The position numbers and the translations under genes are program-made. The notes under the pieces are model-generated. The model had not been told where the DNA came from, made no database searches, and saw only the letters and a list, made by a program, of their open reading frames with translations. DNA of 7,817 nt, taken from positions 61,858-69,674 of the forward strand of contig DJNI01000077.1 in NCBI GenBank assembly GCA_002436765.1, given 5' to 3'. Origin of the DNA: Clostridiales bacterium UBA6468 (GTDB lineage: Bacteria; Bacillota; Clostridia; Oscillospirales; Oscillospiraceae). Below, piece after piece: positions 5,842 to 7,817 of the stretch. The stretch's first letter is position 1. Each line of letters opens with the position of its first letter.

Positions 5842-7176
5842 ATGAAGACGAAAACCGGCCGTATTTTAGCGGTTGTGCTGATTTTTCAGCTGCTGGCCTT
5901 TTCGGCCTGCGCCGGATGGCTGATATATGACGCCAAGGTCGATCGCAGCGGCTGGGCGGAAAAGGACGGCGTGCGGTATTACCGGGATTTTCACGCCCGG
6001 CCCGTCACCGGGTGGCTGGACATCGACGGGGCGCGGTACTTTTTCCTGGAGGGCGGCATTCCCGCCACCGGCTGGCTGGAGCAGGACGGCGTCACCCGGT
6101 ACTTTGGCAGCGACGGTGTCATGCTTACCGGCTGGCAGACCATCGGCGGAAAAACCTACTGCTTTGACGGCGACGGCGCCATGCTCACCGGCTGGCAGCA
6201 GCTGGAGGGCGTGCCCTGCTATCTTCCCGGCGGCGTTCTCGCCACGGGCTGGCAGGAGATCGACGGGAAGCGGTACTATTTCGGCGACGACGGCAAAATG
6301 CGAACCGGCTTTACAAACATCGGCGGGGATATTTACTATTTTGACGAAGCCGGTCAGCCCCTGACCGGGGACACATATATCGGGGAAAACCGCTACCATT
6401 TTTCGGGCGACGGCGTCATGCACACCGGCTGGCTCACCTCCGACGACGGAATCCGCTATTATCAGGCCGACGGCACCATGGTGACGGGCTGGCAGGAGAT
6501 CGACGGGAAGCGGTATTATTTCGGCGAAAACGGCGCGGCCACCACCGGCTGGTATCAGGAGGGCGAGTACAGCTATTACTTCCTGTCCGACGGCTCCGCC
6601 GCCGTGGGGCCCACGGAGATCGACGGAGAGACCCACTTTTTCACTCCCAAGGGCATGGAGGTCATCCTCGTCAACGCCACCCATCCAATTCCAAGCTACT
6701 ATACCGTCAACCCCGTGATCGTGGTGGACTGGCACCGGGTAGACCAGCGTTGCTACGAGCCGCTGATGCAGATGCTCTCCGATTGCTCAGACGCTGGGAT
6801 CGAGTACATCTTCAACTGCGGCTACCGCACCCTCCAGGAGCAGACGGACATTCTGGAAAAACGGACGCAGGAGCACATGAAGGAATTTGACCTTGACTTT
6901 GACGAGGCGCGGAAGAAGGCGCTGGAAACCGTGGCCGTCCCCGGCACCAGTGAGCATCAGCTGGGGCTGGCCGTGGACATCTCGGGGGAGGACGCCCACG
7001 CATGGCTGGCGGAGCACTGCTGGGAGTACGGGTTTATCCTCCGCTACACCGAGGATAAGGCAGAGATCACCGGCATCACCAACGAGCCGTGGCATTTCCG
7101 CTATGTAGGTAAGGAAATTTCCATGGACATGAAGGATTCCGGGCTGTGTCTGGAAGAATATCTGGGCGCGGCGTAA
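5842..7176 (+). CDS. VanY-type D,D-carboxypeptidase with cell-wall-binding repeats
   Basis: A 444-residue surface protein. Residues 8-29 are hydrophobic after a basic start and form a signal or anchor; FSAC (20-23) resembles a lipobox, but with an unusual Phe, so lipid attachment is uncertain. Residues 36-274 are twelve repeats of about 20 residues of the choline-binding/cell-wall-binding type (TGW...GxxYYF...G). The C-terminal domain (about 290-440) is a D-Ala-D-Ala carboxypeptidase of the VanY (peptidase M15B) family: SEHQLGLAVD supplies zinc ligands H372 and D379, and NEPWHF supplies the general base E415 and ligand H418. It would trim the terminal D-Ala of peptidoglycan stem peptides outside the cell, held to the wall by the repeats. 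No vancomycin-resistance genes (vanH, A or X) are nearby, so wall remodelling is likelier than resistance. GGAGGA (5830-5835) lies six bases before the ATG. Confidence 0.93.
   Translation: MKTKTGRILAVVLIFQLLAFSACAGWLIYDAKVDRSGWAEKDGVRYYRDFHARPVTGWLDIDGARYFFLEGGIPATGWLEQDGVTRYFGSDGVMLTGWQTIGGKTYCFDGDGAMLTGWQQLEGVPCYLPGGVLATGWQEIDGKRYYFGDDGKMRTGFTNIGGDIYYFDEAGQPLTGDTYIGENRYHFSGDGVMHTGWLTSDDGIRYYQADGTMVTGWQEIDGKRYYFGENGAATTGWYQEGEYSYYFLSDGSAAVGPTEIDGETHFFTPKGMEVILVNATHPIPSYYTVNPVIVVDWHRVDQRCYEPLMQMLSDCSDAGIEYIFNCGYRTLQEQTDILEKRTQEHMKEFDLDFDEARKKALETVAVPGTSEHQLGLAVDISGEDAHAWLAEHCWEYGFILRYTEDKAEITGITNEPWHFRYVGKEISMDMKDSGLCLEEYLGAA
5947..6663 (+). repeat. Twelve in-frame 60-bp coding repeats
   Basis: The repeats start at residues 36, 56, 76, 96, 116, 135, 155, 175, 195, 215, 235 and 255 of the VanY-type protein; all are 20 residues except one of 19. 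The aromatic positions are mostly kept. Repeats 7 (TGD) and 12 (VGP) have lost the first tryptophan, and repeat 6 has Phe there. Repeats 5 and 10 share 43 of 44 bases (6244-6287 and 6484-6527), pointing to a recent copying event. Confidence 0.9.
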
Positions 7177-7201
7177 ACGCCGAAAACGCATAAAGGCAAC
7201 A

Positions 7202-7247
7202 CCGCCGGTTTCCGAAAAACGGAAACCGGCGGCGTAATTTTGCTTTT
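7202..7247 (+). terminator. Rho-independent terminator of the VanY-type gene
   Basis: A perfect 13-bp stem (7202-7214 with 7220-7232, loop AAAAA) begins 25 bases after the stop codon, followed by CGTAATTTTGCTTTTG. The T-rich part starts five bases after the stem. The neighbouring lipoprotein gene converges on this hairpin and may also use it, though the minus strand has no good T-run. Confidence 0.82.
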
Positions 7248-7264
7248 GTGAGGGGAATCCATGA

Positions 7265-7696
7265 TCAGGCAGCGCCCCAGGTCATCAGCTTCCATTCTCC
7301 GCCTTCCCTGCGAGCCAGCCACCAAGTCCATTGGTATTCCTCGTCCGGATTCCAGGCACCGGCACCCTTCTTTGGAGAGTGAAAACTGGTGTCAAACATA
7401 ATGCACTGCGTAAATACCTGCGCGTTGTCATTCGCTTCTTCCAATTGGTTCATCCATGCGATGTTCTTTTCGTCGGTGCAGATGTCGTCTGACGAATACG
7501 AAATGCTGTGCAGTTCGCACCCTTCCCACGTGTCGAATTTCGCTCTTATAATTGCGATCGCGTCATCCATGTCTTCTTTTGTGTAGATGGAGGAATTTCC
7601 GTAATTGATCGCTACAGCCGGTGCGGCTTGATTGCCGCACCCGGCGAGCAGTGCGATAAGCACTATACAGCAAAACAAATAAACCATGTTTTTCAT
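7265..7696 (-). CDS. Small secreted lipoprotein of unknown function
   Basis: A 143-residue lipoprotein precursor. Residues 1-20 (MKNMVYLFCCIVLIALLAGC) are a type II signal peptide with a clean lipobox LAGC, so C20 becomes the lipidated first residue. The mature part is acidic, with three more cysteines (C60, C73, C98) and a Trp-rich C-terminus (YQWTWWLARREGGEWKLMTW). It resembles short lipoproteins I have seen annotated as hypothetical in gut Clostridia; I cannot name a function. The start is chosen for the signal peptide: the frame stays open 29 codons upstream, but these run into a repeat-like sequence and give no signal peptide. The ribosome site is weak (GGTGGG, seven bases upstream). GC is lower than in its neighbours: 29 of 60 bases at 7441-7500 against 40 of 60 at 6001-6060 by hand count. 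No promoter was recognised. Confidence 0.75.
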   Translation of the reverse strand: MKNMVYLFCCIVLIALLAGCGNQAAPAVAINYGNSSIYTKEDMDDAIAIIRAKFDTWEGCELHSISYSSDDICTDEKNIAWMNQLEEANDNAQVFTQCIMFDTSFHSPKKGAGAWNPDEEYQWTWWLARREGGEWKLMTWGAA

Positions 7697-7725
7697 GCCA
7701 GTCCCACCACTCGTTCTGATTTGTC

Positions 7726-7817
7726 TGTTAGGGAACCTCTGATTAAATCGGCAAGAGCTGTGAGCGAGAGATTTTTCGGCCAATCGAGGTGCTGGAAACG
7801 GCGGAATACTGTATGTA
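7726..7817. mobile_element. Possible half of a MITE-like or IS-end repeat
   Basis: From about GGGAACCTCTGATTAAATC (7731-7749) to the window edge the sequence looks like an insertion-sequence or MITE terminus: a short GGGAACCTCTGATTAA end, no coding sense and an internal ATTTTTCGGCCAATCG block (7771-7786). The last bases, GGAATACTGTATGTA, look like the beginning of a symmetric centre (TAC...GTA). If so, the other half lies beyond 7817. The identification rests on general resemblance and is tentative. Confidence 0.35.

Noticed and set aside
5905..5910. Firm lipoprotein call for the VanY-type protein
   Set aside because: FSAC around C23 lacks the usual Leu at position -3, and the hydrophobic stretch continues past the Cys, so a membrane anchor or ordinary signal peptide is equally likely.
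5947..6663. CRISPR-like array
   Set aside because: The periodic 60-bp pattern is an in-frame protein repeat with diverged copies, not identical repeats separated by unique spacers.
5866..6735. A 289-codon minus-strand open frame opposite the VanY-type gene
   Set aside because: It mirrors the coding repeats, so its apparent repeats (IPLPVDLLPA type) are antisense copies. It has no ribosome site or signal.

Overview
The window looks like chromosomal DNA from an anaerobic, GC-rich gut-type Clostridia (Oscillospiraceae/Ruminococcaceae-like). The lineage is inferred from four things: strong GGAGG ribosome binding sites, extended -10 promoters, hydrogenase-type NuoE/NuoF subunits, and a D,D-carboxypeptidase carrying choline-binding-type repeats. 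No phylogenetic marker is present, so the assignment is tentative.

Layout. Positions 1-1081 (minus strand) hold a coupled pair: a NuoE-like [2Fe-2S] subunit, then the N-terminal two-thirds of a thioredoxin-like domain plus NADH/FMN module of a NuoF/HydB-like subunit that runs off the left edge. They have their own promoter at 1142-1169 and a leader with a perfect palindrome. Positions 1281-3563 (minus) are a two-gene operon, a MoxR-type AAA+ ATPase followed by a CoxE-like von Willebrand A protein. The genes overlap by 8 nt, have a promoter at 3535-3563, and end in a strong terminator at 1281-1332. Positions 3564-3904 contain no gene but a dense cluster of inverted repeats. Positions 3905-5599 (minus) encode a membrane-anchored leucine-rich-repeat-like protein with five degenerate modules of 64-72 residues; its start is best placed at a TTG codon. 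Positions 5600-5841 are a divergent promoter region with a 7-bp dyad between the two promoters. Positions 5842-7176 (plus) encode a surface VanY-type D,D-carboxypeptidase with twelve cell-wall-binding repeats, followed by a strong terminator at 7202-7247. Positions 7265-7696 (minus) encode a small lipoprotein of lower GC. The right edge (about 7726-7817) resembles half of a palindromic mobile-element-like repeat.

How the genes relate. NuoE/NuoF-like proteins form the NADH-reacting module that passes electrons to a partner, most likely an [FeFe]-hydrogenase whose gene would lie to the left. The MoxR/VWA pair probably acts as a chaperone-like remodelling machine with an unknown client; its position next to redox genes is suggestive but not proof. 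The LRR protein, VanY protein and lipoprotein are all envelope-exposed. The first two are transcribed divergently from a shared 240-bp region and may be co-regulated. I did not find a complete, clearly undescribed multi-gene system. The least explained items are the hairpin cluster, the five-module LRR protein, the Cys/His-rich MoxR tail and the right-edge repeat.
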